This document shows positions 32,182 to 43,650 of a stretch of DNA of 64,000 bases, one piece after another; the first letter of the stretch is position 1, and each line of letters starts with the position of its first letter. The notes beneath the pieces are model-generated. The model saw only the letters and a list, made by a program, of their open reading frames with translations. It did no database searches and had not been told where the DNA came from. The position numbers and the translations under genes are program-made. The stretch comes from Cryptomeria japonica (taxonomy: Eukaryota > Streptophyta > Pinopsida > Cupressales > Cupressaceae): the NCBI RefSeq assembly GCF_030272615.1, contig NC_081406.1:462548072-462612071 (forward strand). The letters run 5' to 3'.

Positions 32182-33388
32182 CTCAATTTGAGTGGGAGTT
32201 CTAGATCGGCATTGGGACAACATGAGGCAGATGACTTAGAGATTCCTGCAGATGGAGGGAGTTCAGATACTAAGGATCCCAATGATCCCTTAGATTTGGG
32301 GGACCCAGGGGAAGGACCAACACCACGTGAAGAGAGGCTAGCAGATGAGAGCGGGAAAGGGCAGGTTCAAACTTCAAAAATAGAAGATGACAAATCGGAA
32401 GGAGCCCAAGGACAAGAAGCAACTAGGGGTTCGAAGAACATGGTGGAAGGAAAAGATCATCTAGAAAAGTATCTTTCATCAACGGATGTTAAGGGGGGAC
32501 CCAATTTGAATGGACAGACATGTAAGTGGACCTCTATGTTTGGGATTAAACCTAAAGGTAAGTCCTCATCGCCTCCTATTAAAAACACCTTGAATGTGTC
32601 TAAGCGAAAGTTTGCTATCATTGTTCCAGATCAAATCATAGAACAAAACATTGCTAGAATGGAAAATACATTGATTGGTAATATTTTTGGGTCTAGACCT
32701 AATATAGAAATAGTTTGTGGATTTGTCAAAAGAAAGTGGCTCTTGCAAGGTTAGGTTGAGGTGGTAGCAATGAACAAAGGTTGTCTATCCTTTTCTTTTT
32801 CTTGTGATGAGGATAGAAGAAACATTCTCTATAGTGGGTCTTGGGCAATAGTCAAATACATCATGTACATCCAGAAGTGGCACCCTAATGTGGCAAAAGG
32901 GAAGAATTTATTGATCTAAGTCCCGATGTGGGTTAAGCTCCCTGGGCTTCCAATGGAATTCTGGGAGGAAGATGTTTTTGCAGGAATAGCCAATACCTTC
33001 AAGGAGCTTATCGCTATTGACCAGATCATAGCATCAAGAAGAAGGCTAATTTATGCTAGGATTTGTGTTAAAGTTGGACCTGACACGAATATGCGAGAAG
33101 AAATAGAGATATAATCTAAACTGGGGAAGTGGAAGCAGAATATTGTTTTTGAAACTATCCCCTTTTCTTGTTTTCATTATAAAAAAGTTGGACATTGGGC
33201 TAAAAAATATCCAAGTATCGAGGGTAAACCCTACCTCCAAACTAAGGTTTGGAAAAAAGTGGATAAACCTCTAAAAGCCTTGGAGTCCAATGACCCGGAT
33301 TAGGAGAAATAGTCTCAGATTGGATGGGTGGAGGAAGAACTCACCAGTGAAGTGGGGAATGAACTAAATGATAGTTCTAATACTTAAT
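32182..33388 (+). pseudogene. LINE ORF1, 5'-truncated, DUF4283 and zinc-knuckle type
   Basis: RNA-binding chaperone of plant L1-type LINEs. The frame is open directly from the insertion boundary with no ATG (first Met about 85 codons in), which indicates 5' truncation during insertion. The first part is acidic and Gly/Ser-rich. The core reads FVKRKWLLQG, a stop, then CDEDRRNILYSGSWAI and MYIQKWHPNV, equivalent to the W-x-G-x-W and LQ-x-W-x-P pattern of DUF4283. VPMWVKLPGLPMEFW and a RLIYARICVKVG block follow, with the knuckle FSCFHYKKVGHWAKKYP. Two of the three knuckle Cys are now Tyr. Several stops are present (32752, 32918, 33112). It ends where copia LTR 'd' was inserted. Confidence 0.85.
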
Positions 33389-34864
33389 GTTAAGTACAGA
33401 TGCCAAGCTAATAAGATGAGAGGGGGCGGGTGAATCATACAAACTTAATCTTCCATAAAAACAACAGATTCAACCTCGGTGACATATACTTCAGTAATAT
33501 AACCAAAACTGCTAAACATACAAACTCAAAAGCATATAAATATCATAAAACTCATAACACTAGATTTAATGTGGAAACCCAAATAGGGAAAAACCACTGT
33601 GGGATTTCGGACCCACTAAGAAATATACTCTTCTAGAGTATGCTCGGTTAAAAGCAAATCCTGTTAAAGATTACAAATACATTGCTAAATGTGACCCAGT
33701 TAAGGGATTTCCCTCAGATCTGTTAGGATCTTCACCTTTTTAGAAGTGACCTTGTTAAAGGATTCCAAACACTCAATCAGAATGTCACCTTGCTAGAGGG
33801 TTTTACAAATAAGACTGTTAAGTCCACTTGGCTAAGAGATTTTATGTCACTTTACAGAATAATAGTAATAAAAATCTATCTGCAACTTCACATCTAAAAT
33901 GATAAAGTAGATTCTTATTTGCTCAATATAATAGGACTTATCTTGTCCATCTACTGGGCTCTATACTCTATTATTCAAAATAGGTCTTCAAGCTTCTGTG
34001 CTCGGTAATCACTATGTAGCATCCCTGTGCATACACTTGCCCCCATACAATGTTTATCAACAGTTCATTATTTATAAGCAATTTGCCAACAGCTTAATCT
34101 CCTTGATCACATTTCCCATGATCAGTCATAGCCATCAGATCTTCAAACTTGACTAGGTTCAATGTATCCTTCGATCTAAAAATGTTTTACCCCACCTTGG
34201 AACTTCCATACATTTCTTGGAACTTGTGCTAGGGTATTGCGGTTCAATCTGAGCTGTAGATCTTCCTGCCAATTTTCCTTTGGCATAGGTTCTTTAACAA
34301 ACTTCATTCATGACATACCATTCATTTAATCATAACCAGCTCATTAGCTTCCTTCATTAAATAATGCTTTTATTCATTCAATGCATTCTGTTATTACTCG
34401 GTTGCAACTCGGTAAATACTAAACTTCACTCGGTAGACATTCTGCTTTCATTAACTGATAGTGATAACCTTAGGGTTTACCGACTAGGTTCTTTGTTCGG
34501 TAACATAGTATAGTATCAACCTTACAATCAACAACATATGTAGGATATCAAAACAATCAAAACATCATGATCTCATCATTGTCTAAATCGGTAATAGTTG
34601 CCCATTGCATAACTTATTCCTTCCCTTATTCATCACATTCTTTCTGTGTCTTTTACCGACATCTTTATACTCATCAAATCATACTTCTTAAGATATGGCA
34701 ACATCATACTGAATTAGAAAATTAATTTTTTTGACATCAATGACAAAATAATAATATTAAGACAGTAAACATCCTTAATCAGTTATGTCCGTAATCATCA
34801 ACAACCTTCTCAATATCCTTATTGAAATGCCAACAATCTTCCTTTGTCTGTTATAATGCCAACA
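33389..34864 (-). mobile_element. Copia LTR 'd' (about 1476 bp) with a short internal remnant
   Basis: On the plus strand it starts TGTTAAGTAC, has GAGAGGGGGCGGGTGAATCA and the LTR core at 33570-33604, and ends ATGCCAACA at 34864. Directly after it, the minus strand reads CCAAAGGGGGAGAT, the copia polypurine tract, so this is a 3' LTR of a minus-oriented element with only about 100 bp of internal region left (to about 34960). No TSD found; the left boundary is from the TG and from similarity with LTRs a, b, c and e. Confidence 0.7.
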
Positions 34865-34960
34865 ATCTCCCCCTTTGGTATTGATGGCAAAACCAATTGA
34901 TTTGACCTAATTGATTTGGATTTCTATTCTAAAATCCGTAAATGCTCTCCCCCTGTCATC
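34865..34960 (-). other. Polypurine tract and 3' end of the truncated copia element
   Basis: Minus strand: ACAGGGGGAGAGC (about 34937-34949), then GGTTTTGCCATCAATACC, then AAAGGGGGAGATTG ahead of the LTR. Two purine tracts in a row are a known habit of Sirevirus elements. The join with the LINE lies near 34960 but is not exact. Confidence 0.6.
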
Positions 34961-35128
34961 AGTACGCTGACTAGAAACACTAGGAGCAAGCTTGGGGATG
35001 TGGGAGCACAACACACTTCTCCAAGAAGACATTCAAATGCCAAGAAAAGATCAATGGAAACAAGTAGGAATATAGCAAATGGTACCCAAAGAACCATCTT
35101 TGAGGCAGGTATTTCCAAAAACCCATGA
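34916..35128 (+). pseudogene. LINE ORF1, C-terminal end
   Basis: From about 34960 the frame reads STLTRNTRSKLGDVGAQHTS, PRRHSNAKKRSMETSR, TQRTIFEAGISKNP and stops with TGA at 35126-35128. Basic, Ser/Thr-rich tails of this sort end plant LINE ORF1 proteins. The first part of the open stretch is from the copia remnant. The stop overlaps the ORF2 start as ATGA, which suggests re-initiation or coupled translation. Confidence 0.7.
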
Positions 35129-35892
35129 AAATCATCTCCTGGAATATTCGGGGACTGAACAACCCTCACAAATATGATTTAGTTAAAAGTATGATTAGAG
35201 ATAAAAATCCTGATATTTTTTTGATTCAAGAAACTAAGATGGAAAAAGATAAAGTTGAAAGTCTAAATATGTTCAAAAATGGAGGAGTTAGCAGAAGTAG
35301 TTCAAAAGGTGCATCGGGAGGAATTTTTACCTTTTGGAACAAAAACAATGTAGAAGTTGAGCTGCTGATTCAGGACAACAACCTAGCTTGCATAAGATTT
35401 AAGCACCTCAAGAATTGCACTACTTGGGTCCCAACTAATTTATACGTGCCTAACACTAAGACTGGGAGAAGTGAGATGTGGAGAAATCTTACTGGGTTGA
35501 GAAGTAGGTTTGCTAAGGACAACTGGTTAATCATGGGAGATTTCAATACACCCTTGAAGGAAAATGAGAAAAAGGGAGGGAGTCAAGCTAATCTGGACAG
35601 TAGATTAGACTTGATGGATTTCATAAACAATAATGCCATTCATGATATGGAGCTGCAAGGAGTCAAATACACTTGGACTAACAGAAGAAGTGGTGAAAAT
35701 TTGATTCAGGTTAGACTTGATAGAGCTCTCCTTTCCTTAGATTGGTTTAACCTTCATGACTGCTCTTTATCTTCTCATATAAGGGCAGGATCAGATCATT
35801 ACCCTATAACCTTCATGGCTGCAGTAAAGAATAGAAGGAGACATTTCCCTTATAGATTTAAAAAAATGTGGACTAGACACCCAGATATGTAA
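35125..35892 (+). pseudogene. LINE ORF2, apurinic-like endonuclease domain
   Basis: The domain nicks target DNA to prime reverse transcription. ATG at 35125 overlaps the ORF1 stop. All catalytic signatures are visible: MKIISWNIRGL (Asn), IFLIQETKM (Glu), WLIMGDFNTPL (Asp, Asn), VRLDRALLS and AGSDHYPI (Asp-His). The 255-codon stretch has no internal stop, so this domain is well kept. A TAA at 35890 ends it, and ORF2 continues in the same frame. Confidence 0.92.
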
Positions 35893-37210
35893 AGTAAGAT
35901 TAAGGATTGGTGGCAAGTAAGTATTGAAGGAAACACCATGTACAAAGTGGTCAAAAAGCTGAAGATTGTTAAAGATAATGTTAAGAAGTGGAATAAGGAA
36001 TGCTTTGGGAATATATTTACCTCAAAAGCTACAATCCTCTTAGAGCTCAAGGAAATCTAGGATGAGATACAAAACAATGGCTATACTAATATGTCTAGAG
36101 AGACTGAAGATGCTATTCTTATGAGATATCATGATATTATAGCTAAAGAGGAAACCTACTGGAAACAAAGATTGAGAAATGTCTGGTTGAAGGAGGGGGA
36201 CAAGAATACTAAATAATTCCATATGTCCACCTTGAGACATAAGGCCATTAATAGAATTGTTCAGATTAAAGTGAATGTCAGATGTGTAGTAGATGATGAT
36301 TCCATGAGCAAGGCTACTATGGATTTTTTCTCCAATTTACTTGCTAAGGATCAAAATTTGGATATACAGGCCCAAAGGGACCTCCTGGACAGTATTCCTA
36401 CAATTTTAGGGGATGATCAGAATGCTCACCTAACTGCCATCCCTTCCCATAATGAAATCTAGATAGCTATAAACTCCTTTGAGGGTAACAAGGCCCCAGG
36501 TCCGGATGGCTTTCCCATGTTCTTCTTCAAAATGTACTGGCATATTATTGGAGATGATGTTACCAGAGTTGTGAAAGAAGCTTTTGGTGCTAGAAAAATG
36601 TTGAAAGAAGTTAATGGTACCTTTATTGGTCTTATACCCAAAAAGATGGGGGCTGACTCAATGGATCTTTTTAGACCTATTAGTCTATTCAACTCTCTAT
36701 AAGATTATCTCCAAGGTTCTAACCTCTAGAATTCTTAAGTTGCTCCCCTCCATCATTTCACCTCAGGAAAGCGGCTTTGTCCTAGGTAGACAAATTTTGG
36801 ATTCAATCATCACTGTCCACTAAAATATCCAGTCTTTCTCTTTCTCTAAAAAAGAAGGTTTTTTTCTGAAGCTTGATCTCTCTAAAGCTTATGATAGAGT
36901 GGATTGGGATTTTATGATGGATGTTCTCTCTATTTTTGGCTTCAGCCCTAGAAGTGTTAGCCTTATCAGGCAACTTGTCTCTTCGGCTTCTTTCTCTATT
37001 TTAATGAATGGATCTCCCTCTCCTTTCTTTAAAGCTTCTAGAGGTCTCAAACAGGGGGACCCTCTATCCCAAGTTATCTTTATCATTATGGTGGAATGTT
37101 TGGGGAGATGTATTGGAAAGCTGGTTGAGAAAAGGGAGTTTTGTGGTTTGAATCCTTCTTCGGCAGATCAAATATGTTCCCATCAGTAGTTTGTTGATGA
37201 TTCTATAATA
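35893..37210 (+). pseudogene. LINE ORF2, reverse transcriptase domain
   Basis: The spacer (KNVWLKEGDKNTK and HMSTLRHKAINRIVQI) runs in the endonuclease frame with stops at 36058 and 36214. RT motifs: NSFEGNKAPGPDGFPMFFFK, GTFIGLIPKKMGA, FRPISLFNSL, then after a frame change near 36695 VLTSRILKLLPSI, QSGFVLGRQI-like text, FFLKLDLSKAYDRVDWDF and RGLKQGDPLS. The catalytic motif reads FVDDSII (about 37189-37209) where L1 types usually have YADD or FADD; the two Asp are present. Stops at 36822 and 37186. Confidence 0.88.
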
Positions 37211-38014
37211 ATGGGGAAAGCTACAGTGAAGGATTCTAGAAGATTAAAAAAGGCTTTGGATAACTATGGAAATGCCACTCGTCAACTTATAAACTGGTCT
37301 AAAAGATTTGTTTATTTTATCAATACCCGAGAGAGGAGGATTAAAATTAGTAATATTCTGGGTGGTCAAACTGGTAGTCTAACTGCTTCTTACTTGGAGC
37401 TCCCCTTATGCCATGATCCTCCGAATACCTTTTGGGGAGCCTTGGTGGATAAATTCCACAAAAAGCTGTCTGGATGGAAGGGTGCTCTTCTTAGTCAAGC
37501 AGGTAAGGTTCAATTACTGAGATCCACTCTTCAAAGTATTCCTCTCTATGCTATCAGTCTGTTTAGGATTCTTGATAAGTATGCTGAGGCCATTGAAAAG
37601 ATTCAGAGATCCTTTTTATGGATAGGGGTTAAGGAGAAGAAGAGAATGAACTTGATTACTTGGGAGAAGGTCTGCAAGCCTATAAAGAAAGGAGGTCTGG
37701 GCCTTAGAAGAATAAGAGACATAAATAATTACCTTATGGCCAAGCAGATTTGGAGAGGTTATAGATATCAAGGAGAGTGGAAAATGATATGGGATAACAA
37801 ATATAAAAGTCAATGTCCAAACCTTCAAAGCTTCCTTAAGGCAGAGATTATCCCAATTGGATCCAACATATGGAAAAATGTATCTAGGACAAGAGACTTA
37901 ATTGCCAAAGGTGCAAAATGGAAATTGGGAAAAGGGAATCTTATCCGATTCTTGGAAGACCCTTGGCTTTTGGAGACCCCTTTGAATGAAAATTTTGAGT
38001 GGAACAAATTTTAG
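37211..38014 (+). pseudogene. LINE ORF2, region after the RT core
   Basis: 267 codons without a stop, in the RT frame. It reads QLINWSKRFVYFI, FHKKLSGWKGALLSQAGKVQ, LLRSTLQSIPLYAISLFRI, IQRSFLWIGVKEKKRM, NLITWEKVCKPIKKGGLGLR and NNYLMAKQIWRGY, the standard thumb/connection text of plant LINEs. It ends WKLGKGNLIRFLEDPWL (usual form VGNG...F-x-DPW). Confidence 0.88.
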
Positions 38015-38533
38015 AATCAATGAAAGGAAAGATTTGGAACCAAGGTGGAGGATTACTGGAAAGATGGACAGCGGAAGGACTTGTCTCAGGTGGACCAGTC
38101 ATGAACTCTATGGTGAGGATTGAAGAAGAAGACAATTTAATTTGGAAACTCATAGCTAGTGGTTCTTTTACAACCGCCTCTCTATATCATCAACAGTTCT
38201 ACAACATGGAAAGTCCATGCTGGGCTAAAGCATAGGTGAAAGGCCTCACACCTAAGATAGACATTTTTTTCTAGATAGCCCTTCAAGATAAAATTCTTAC
38301 TACTGAGAATATCAGAAAAAGAGGTTTTAGCATGCCTAGTTTCTGTATTCTTTGTAAGCAGAATGAGGAGACTATAAACTATATGCCCTTTCATTGCCCT
38401 TTCTCTGCTAATGTTTGGGGAAGTTGTCTAGATCACTTCAAAGTCAGTTGGGGCTTCCCTAACTCAATTTAGGAGATTTTCAATTCATGGCATCATCCTT
38501 CAAAAAACAAAACCACTACCTTATTATGGAAAA
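38015..38533 (+). pseudogene. LINE ORF2, zinc-binding RT region (zf-RVT), broken
   Basis: Readable in two frames only: DNLIWKLIASGSFTTASLY (38130-38190), then text around 38270-38410 with FLQIALQDKILTTENI-like, KRGFSMPSFCILCKQNEET and FHCPFSANVWG. This matches the W-x2-KIPTKDRL...C-x2-C...ETIDH...C-x3-VW region with the Cys and His residues partly kept. Frame changes and stops at 38233 and 38272. Confidence 0.7.
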
Positions 38534-39240
38534 TTGTTTTACCTCACATGTGCTGGGGCATATGGAAAGAGAGAAATGATAGAGTTTTTAGAAAAGACTA
38601 CTAAGGCTAAAATTGTGTTTGAAAAAATAAGAAGTATAGTAAAAAATATGAATATCATAGGAAGTATGGATACTCCTCATGATAAGGATGATCAATTTAT
38701 CTACAAAAAGTGGAGATTAAAGGTTCAAGAGTGCTTTCTGAGCAACCCTAGAGAGGGAGTGATATGGATCAGCCTGCCCAGGGGATGGATGAAAATTAAT
38801 TTTGATGGGGCCTCAAAGGGTAACTTGGGTGTTCTAGGATGTGGCATGGTCCTAAGGGATGAATGGGGAATATGAAAAATCACAAAATGTATTCCCATAG
38901 GAAATCAGACTAGTCATGTTGCCGAAGCCATAGCGACTTACCATGGGATGATCCTTGTCAAGGAAGCCAAATGCACTAAAGTTTGGTGTGAAGGAGACTC
39001 CTTAAACATAATCAATTACTTAAATATGAAATTCCCGCCTTCTTGGTCAATTAGTAATGCTATTGAAGCAACTAGGAAAATCAGTGAAGAATTTGAAATG
39101 TGTGTTTTTACATGTGTATAGGGAGGCCAACTCCTGCGCTGACTGGGTAGCCAATGTGGCTTGATAAATGGGAGACATCATTACTAGTTATGGTGAAATG
39201 GAGATTGCAAGTGAAATTAAATCCTTGCTCAATTAGGACC
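38534..39240 (+). pseudogene. LINE ORF2, C-terminal RNase H domain
   Basis: Degrades RNA in RNA-DNA hybrids. Motifs: GWMKINFDGASKGNLG (first Asp), GCGMVLRDEWG, then after a stop SHVAEAIATYHGM (Glu), VWCEGDSLNIINYL (second Asp) and, in another frame, YREANSCADWVAN (last Asp). Plant L1 elements often end with this domain. ORF2 ends around 39230. Confidence 0.85.
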
Positions 39241-39457
39241 AGAGCTAGACAATGCAATGTGATACTTTTAATCATTATTTCTAATGACCTTTCCACCCTT
39301 TTCGATGCAGGGTTTTCTCGAAGATAATAAGCATTTATATAGATGCCTTATCATTATTATTTGGCACAAATTTTGGGAGCTATTATAGAATAACCACAGA
39401 AACTAGAGGAGAGGCTATCAAATTGAGAGAAGGAATTGCAAGGAAGGTGTCGGAAAA
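39241..39457 (+). other. LINE spacer between ORF2 and the third ORF
   Basis: About 220 bases. A second open frame (RITTETRGEAIKLREGIARK) crosses it and continues to about 39545, but it meets a stop just after the Athila insertion point and has no match in the Athila accessory ORF, so I prefer the MGG frame. Confidence 0.4.
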
Positions 39458-39545
39458 ATGGGAGGTAACAAGAAAAGATTTGAACCTACTTCTTGCTCTG
39501 ACTGGAGAAAGAACAAAGAAGTCTTGGATATCCTTCAGCAAGGGG
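39458..39545 (+). pseudogene. LINE third ORF (ORF3), N-terminal piece
   Basis: ATG at 39458 (AAAAATGG) opens MGGNKKRFEPTSCSDWRKNK and EVLDILQQG before the Athila-like element interrupts at the AGGGG site. The start choice is supported by the Athila accessory ORF, which starts MGGDLIRHEP (46979): M-G-G-x3-R-x-E-P is shared. Reading resumes at 50542 with GLNVFMEWLSG. No known domain name can be given. Confidence 0.65.
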
Positions 39546-40776
39546 TGATAAGTCAATGCTTTGACATGTTTTTTATCATGACTCTTAGGTTTTTTGGCAT
39601 CTTTTGGGTTGCATTGTGATAGTAAAGTATTGTGAACTTACTATATGTAATCCATGTTTTAAAACTGAACTTAAGAAATAATGTTTTAACTTTGTCGGTT
39701 AATTCCTGTAGCCAAATGATTTCTCCCTGTGACATGTGGATTATTTAGGATAATGTCATATGTGAGTTAATTAATGTATTAATTAAGTAAGATATATATG
39801 CATTTCCTTCTATGTTGTTTTTGTTTTAGTGCAGATAATAATTGATGCTGCAGTGCATGATTTTCTTTCGCACCTAAGGACTAGAGAATCACGTTTAGAT
39901 AACTGGAGATCAAACTGAAGGGGATTCGAGAAAGCACAATGTATGGCATAACTAGAGCAGTTATACTTCAACTCTGGTGCATATTGAATTCACAAAAAAT
40001 TGCTTTGGCATGCAAAGACTATGGTTCGGTTTCAAATCCACGGTTCCTGCAATCAAGCTCTCAGTTATCTCCTTCATCTGACAATTATCTGCCTCTTCTT
40101 CTGGGCGTAACTTGAGTTGTCCATTGTAGTTGATCTTTTCTTTATAATAAGCTCTTCCTTCTTTCTTAGAGTTAGATAGGATGGAAAGGAATTGAGCAGA
40201 GTTTTGTCAAGCATTCTGAATTTCTCTCTTTTAGAATATGTAATCATTTTCAGGAAGAAATGAATAAGAATATGTTGTTTTGATCTATTAATAGTACTTT
40301 TCTAGGAGTTTGATATCACTCATCCAAGGGGTCCCACTTGGTGAGTGATCTTGTGTTTATGATCATTGAAGTTAGTTTTAACTTAGTTGTAGTAGAAGTT
40401 CATGACTGGATTGTTCCTGTAGCCACTGGAAATAGATCCGTTGACTGTCCCTGCAGCCAAGACAGAATGGTGTGATTTCTGTTATTTTCATTAGATCATT
40501 TCAGTAGTGTTTTGTGAAGCTTTCATATAGCCTTTTATGATTTCCATTCCTGCCTTTCCTTTCTGCATAATGTTAGTCACTGCAGTAATGCAGAATAATC
40601 ATTTAAGGATCTTAGTGCATATATATTGCAGATCCATTTCAAGTTTTACATTCCTGGATTGATAACTAAATGAACACCAGCCATGAAAATAGTAAACTCT
40701 ACCATATGAATGTCCAAACTTCGGATTGAGATTTCAATTAGAGGTATTATTATTATCATTATAGTTGGGGTAGACA
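39546..40776 (+). repeat. 5' LTR of the Athila-like element
   Basis: Starts TGATAAGTCAATGC, ends GGGGTAGACA. Contains a repeated phrase around CCTG(C/T)AGCCA (near 39706, 40417, 40450) and a poorly defined promoter. The 3' LTR has a 13-base extra piece near 49719 and about a 20-base extra piece near 49437. Confidence 0.93.
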
Positions 40777-40780
40777 TTTT

Positions 40781-40798
40781 TGGCACCGTTGCTGGGGA
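40781..40798 (+). other. Primer-binding site of the Athila-like element
   Basis: TGGCACCGTTGCTGGGGA, four bases after the LTR. It is the familiar TGGCGCCGTTGCCGGGGA site of Athila and related elements, usually assigned to tRNA-Asp, with two changes. Confidence 0.8.
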
Positions 40799-40869
40799 TG
40801 GTGTCAAGCTAAGAACCTTTTATGATTATTTTAGTTTCTAGTTAATTGTTTGAAATTTCATGAATCTGC

Positions 40870-42240
40870 ATGCATAATAGAAGAAGAGATGCCAGAGGTA
40901 GATTTATGCCCACTCATACTACTCATGCAAAAGATAATTTTCCAGATATAAACCCTTTTGCTGAACTGTATCAGGTCCCACAAAATTTGAATCACCCCGA
41001 GTCTGAATTTCTGAAAGGTATTCTTCAGTTCCATTTTGGTCTACAAGAAGAATTTTCTATAGTAACAACCCCGACAAGTCCAATGCAAGGGAACCCACCT
41101 CCTGTTGGGAATAATCCACCACCACCACCTGGTCCAACATTTGAGTTTCCCATCTCTGACCAGCATGATAATGCTAACCACAAGAACATTCCAGCATCTT
41201 CACTTCCTAAATTCTATGGGCTGGTGATAGAGGATCCAGATACATTTATGTTTGAGTTTGATGTTCTCTGTATGAGTTTTGACTATACTACATATGGCCA
41301 TAGACTCAAAAAATTTCCAGCCACTTTGAAGGAGTCATCCTTGAGATGGTTTATGAGCTTGGGTAGTAGCACAATCAACACATGGGATGAGATGAAACGG
41401 TTGTTTCTTGCAAAATATAAAGATTATTGTAGATGCACTGATCGTCATGGGGATGATATCTTTAGAATGACACAAACTAAAGATGAGAGCCTTGAGGATT
41501 ATCTGGAAAGGTTTTTGTTTAGTGTCAAGAAGTCCAAGCATAGTACTCTGAATGAAGATTCCCTCAAATTGATATTCTTGAGGGGTATCATTGATGAATG
41601 CACTGATTCCTTAGATCTCATGGGAGGAGGTGACATTACACAATCTACCTAGGCTGAAATATGACAAATTTGCAAGAAGTATTCCAGATCTACTTCTAAG
41701 AAGAATAGGAGATTTAAGCTAGGGACATCATCATCATCATCTGGAACTAGAGTTTCTAGATTGGAACTTAGCCATTTGTTAAAATATTTCAAGGAGGACA
41801 TTATAAAAAATATGGCTACTCAATTGGATACATTGGCAGCTAAGAAGAAGCATGAGGAAGCTGATGCATTTCTTGCAAAATTCTATCCTCATTGTAAGCA
41901 GCAAAAGAAAGATTGCAGATGTAAGATGGTTACAAATGTTGAGGTAACTGATTTCAAACCAATTCAAGGTGAGGATGAAAAAGTCTTCTATGTTGCTCAA
42001 AGAAGACCAAATTTACAAAGACAAGGTATGCCACCTGATCCACTTTCCATTTTTGGTTATAGTGGTAATTCTTATGCACCAAATAACCAATGGCAACCAC
42101 AGTATTTTCAAAATTTTGGTAACTATCCACATTGGTATGGATCACAAGGCCAAGGACAACAATTTGCTAATCAAATCCCCCAGTGGCAACAACCATAGGG
42201 AAACTAGTATCCAACTCAGAGTTTTAGGGAACCAGTTTCA
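40870..42240 (+). pseudogene. Athila-like gag
   Basis: ATG at 40870 opens MHNRRRDARGRFMPTHTTHA. The capsid-like domain reads SSLPKFYGLVIEDPDTFMFE, TLKESSLRWFMSLGSSTINT, WDEMKRLFLAKY and ESLEDYLERFLFSVKKS (equivalent to GES-x-x-xY-x-RF). TAG at 41650 is followed in the same frame by 41761-42198: basic RKYSRSTSKKNRRFK-like text, KKHEEADAFLAKFYPHCKQQ and a Gln/Asn/Pro-rich tail (GQGQQFANQIPQWQQP). A frame change near 42200-42240 leads into the linker before protease. Confidence 0.85.
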
Positions 42241-43640
42241 AGGGAATTGACAACCTACCTCTCAATGGAGGGGAAACCCATCATGGTCATCCCAATCTTC
42301 TGGATATCAGCCCCCTGCTCAGCAGCCACAACCTCCTGCTTTAATGCCTCCTCCTATAGCTACAGTTGTACCTCCTAAGCCAACATAGCTGCCTACTCAA
42401 CCATTGCCTAATCCAAATATCAAATCTCAGCAACAACAACAACCTTATTCAGCTGATGCTAATCAATACCCAGCCTATTCTTTATCACTGGATGGTATTC
42501 ACCTTCGATCTACGACAACTCTACCTGATCCCTCTCATCTGGTTAGTACTGAGGTACAAGAAGAGCAACCAATCTCTAATCCCAGAGATGTAATACCTCA
42601 TAATCAAATATTACCACCATTTTCCCATAGATTGAAAGACAAAGAAGTTTCCACTAAACAACAGCAAAGCTTTGATATTCTTGATCAACTGAAGCACATT
42701 TGTGTTAAAATTCCATTGTTGCAAGCAATAAAGGATATCCCAATATATGGTAAGGCATTGAAAGAAGCATGCCTAAAGAAACCTGGCAGAAAGAAAAAGG
42801 ATCCACAAACAATTCATGTTATGGGTCAATTGGCCGATATTATGTTAGGAAAAATTGCTATTCCAAAGTATTCTGATCCAGGTAGTCCTGTTGTGAGTAT
42901 AGTCATTAATGGCAGTCAAATAAAAAATGTTTTAGTTGATCTAGGGACAACCATTAATGTAATGACAAGGGAAGTAATGAAACATCTAGAGATAGATAGT
43001 TTAAGGGCTACACCAACAATTCTCCAACTTGCTGATAGCTCTACAGTAAGACCTGATGGTATCATAGAAGATATAGTAGTTATTCTAGATTCCTAGGAAT
43101 ATCCTGCAGACTGTATGATTTTATCTCCAAAAGCAACATTGGGGGGATATTCAGTCATTTTGGGAAGACCATGGTTTGCCACAGCTGATGCATATATTGG
43201 GTGTAGATCAGGGGACATGACTATTTCAGATGGCAGTTCCACAAAAACATTAGCCTGGTATTCCCCAGCACAACCTCAACTTGAGCAGCAACAGGCTGTT
43301 TGGCCTATTTTGGGCAAGGAATCTGAAGAAATTGACTCTATTAATCACCTTATGATGATTAATCAAGTGCCACTCATGTAGTTATATGATGAAGAATCAA
43401 TTATTTATAAGGTCCTGATAAATGAATTAATAGAAGACCAAGAATTGTAGGAATTGGTTCCGAATATTGCAGGTTTGGACTTTCCTACAGCCACTGATAT
43501 ATTGCATACCTTGTTGCCGCAGGAATTGTCTTATTCTCATTTTTCTGATATAAATCAGATTGATCTTACTATCAAGATAGAGGTGGAATGGAATAAATAT
43601 TTGAACATCAATAAGAATATAGAGACACTCAAAAGGATAG
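42241..43640 (+). pseudogene. Athila-like linker and aspartic protease
   Basis: A Pro/Gln-rich linker (QPPAQQPQPPALMPPPIATV) precedes the protease in the frame of 42404-43096. Protease text: FDILDQLKHICVKIPLLQAI, KEACLKKPGRKKKDP, then VLVDLGTTINVM with the catalytic Asp (Athila types have D-L-G-A-S in place of D-S/T-G), QLADSSTVRPDGIIEDIVV and, after TAG at 43096, YSVILGRPWFATADAYIG. TAG stops at 42386, 43096, 43379 and 43448. It continues to the RT through a frame change near 43640. Confidence 0.82.
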
Positions 43641-43650
43641 CCTAGTAGAC

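Noticed and set aside
34924-35169. Leu/Phe-rich minus-strand ORFs over the ORF1/ORF2 junction
   Set aside because: Shadow of the LINE coding strand.
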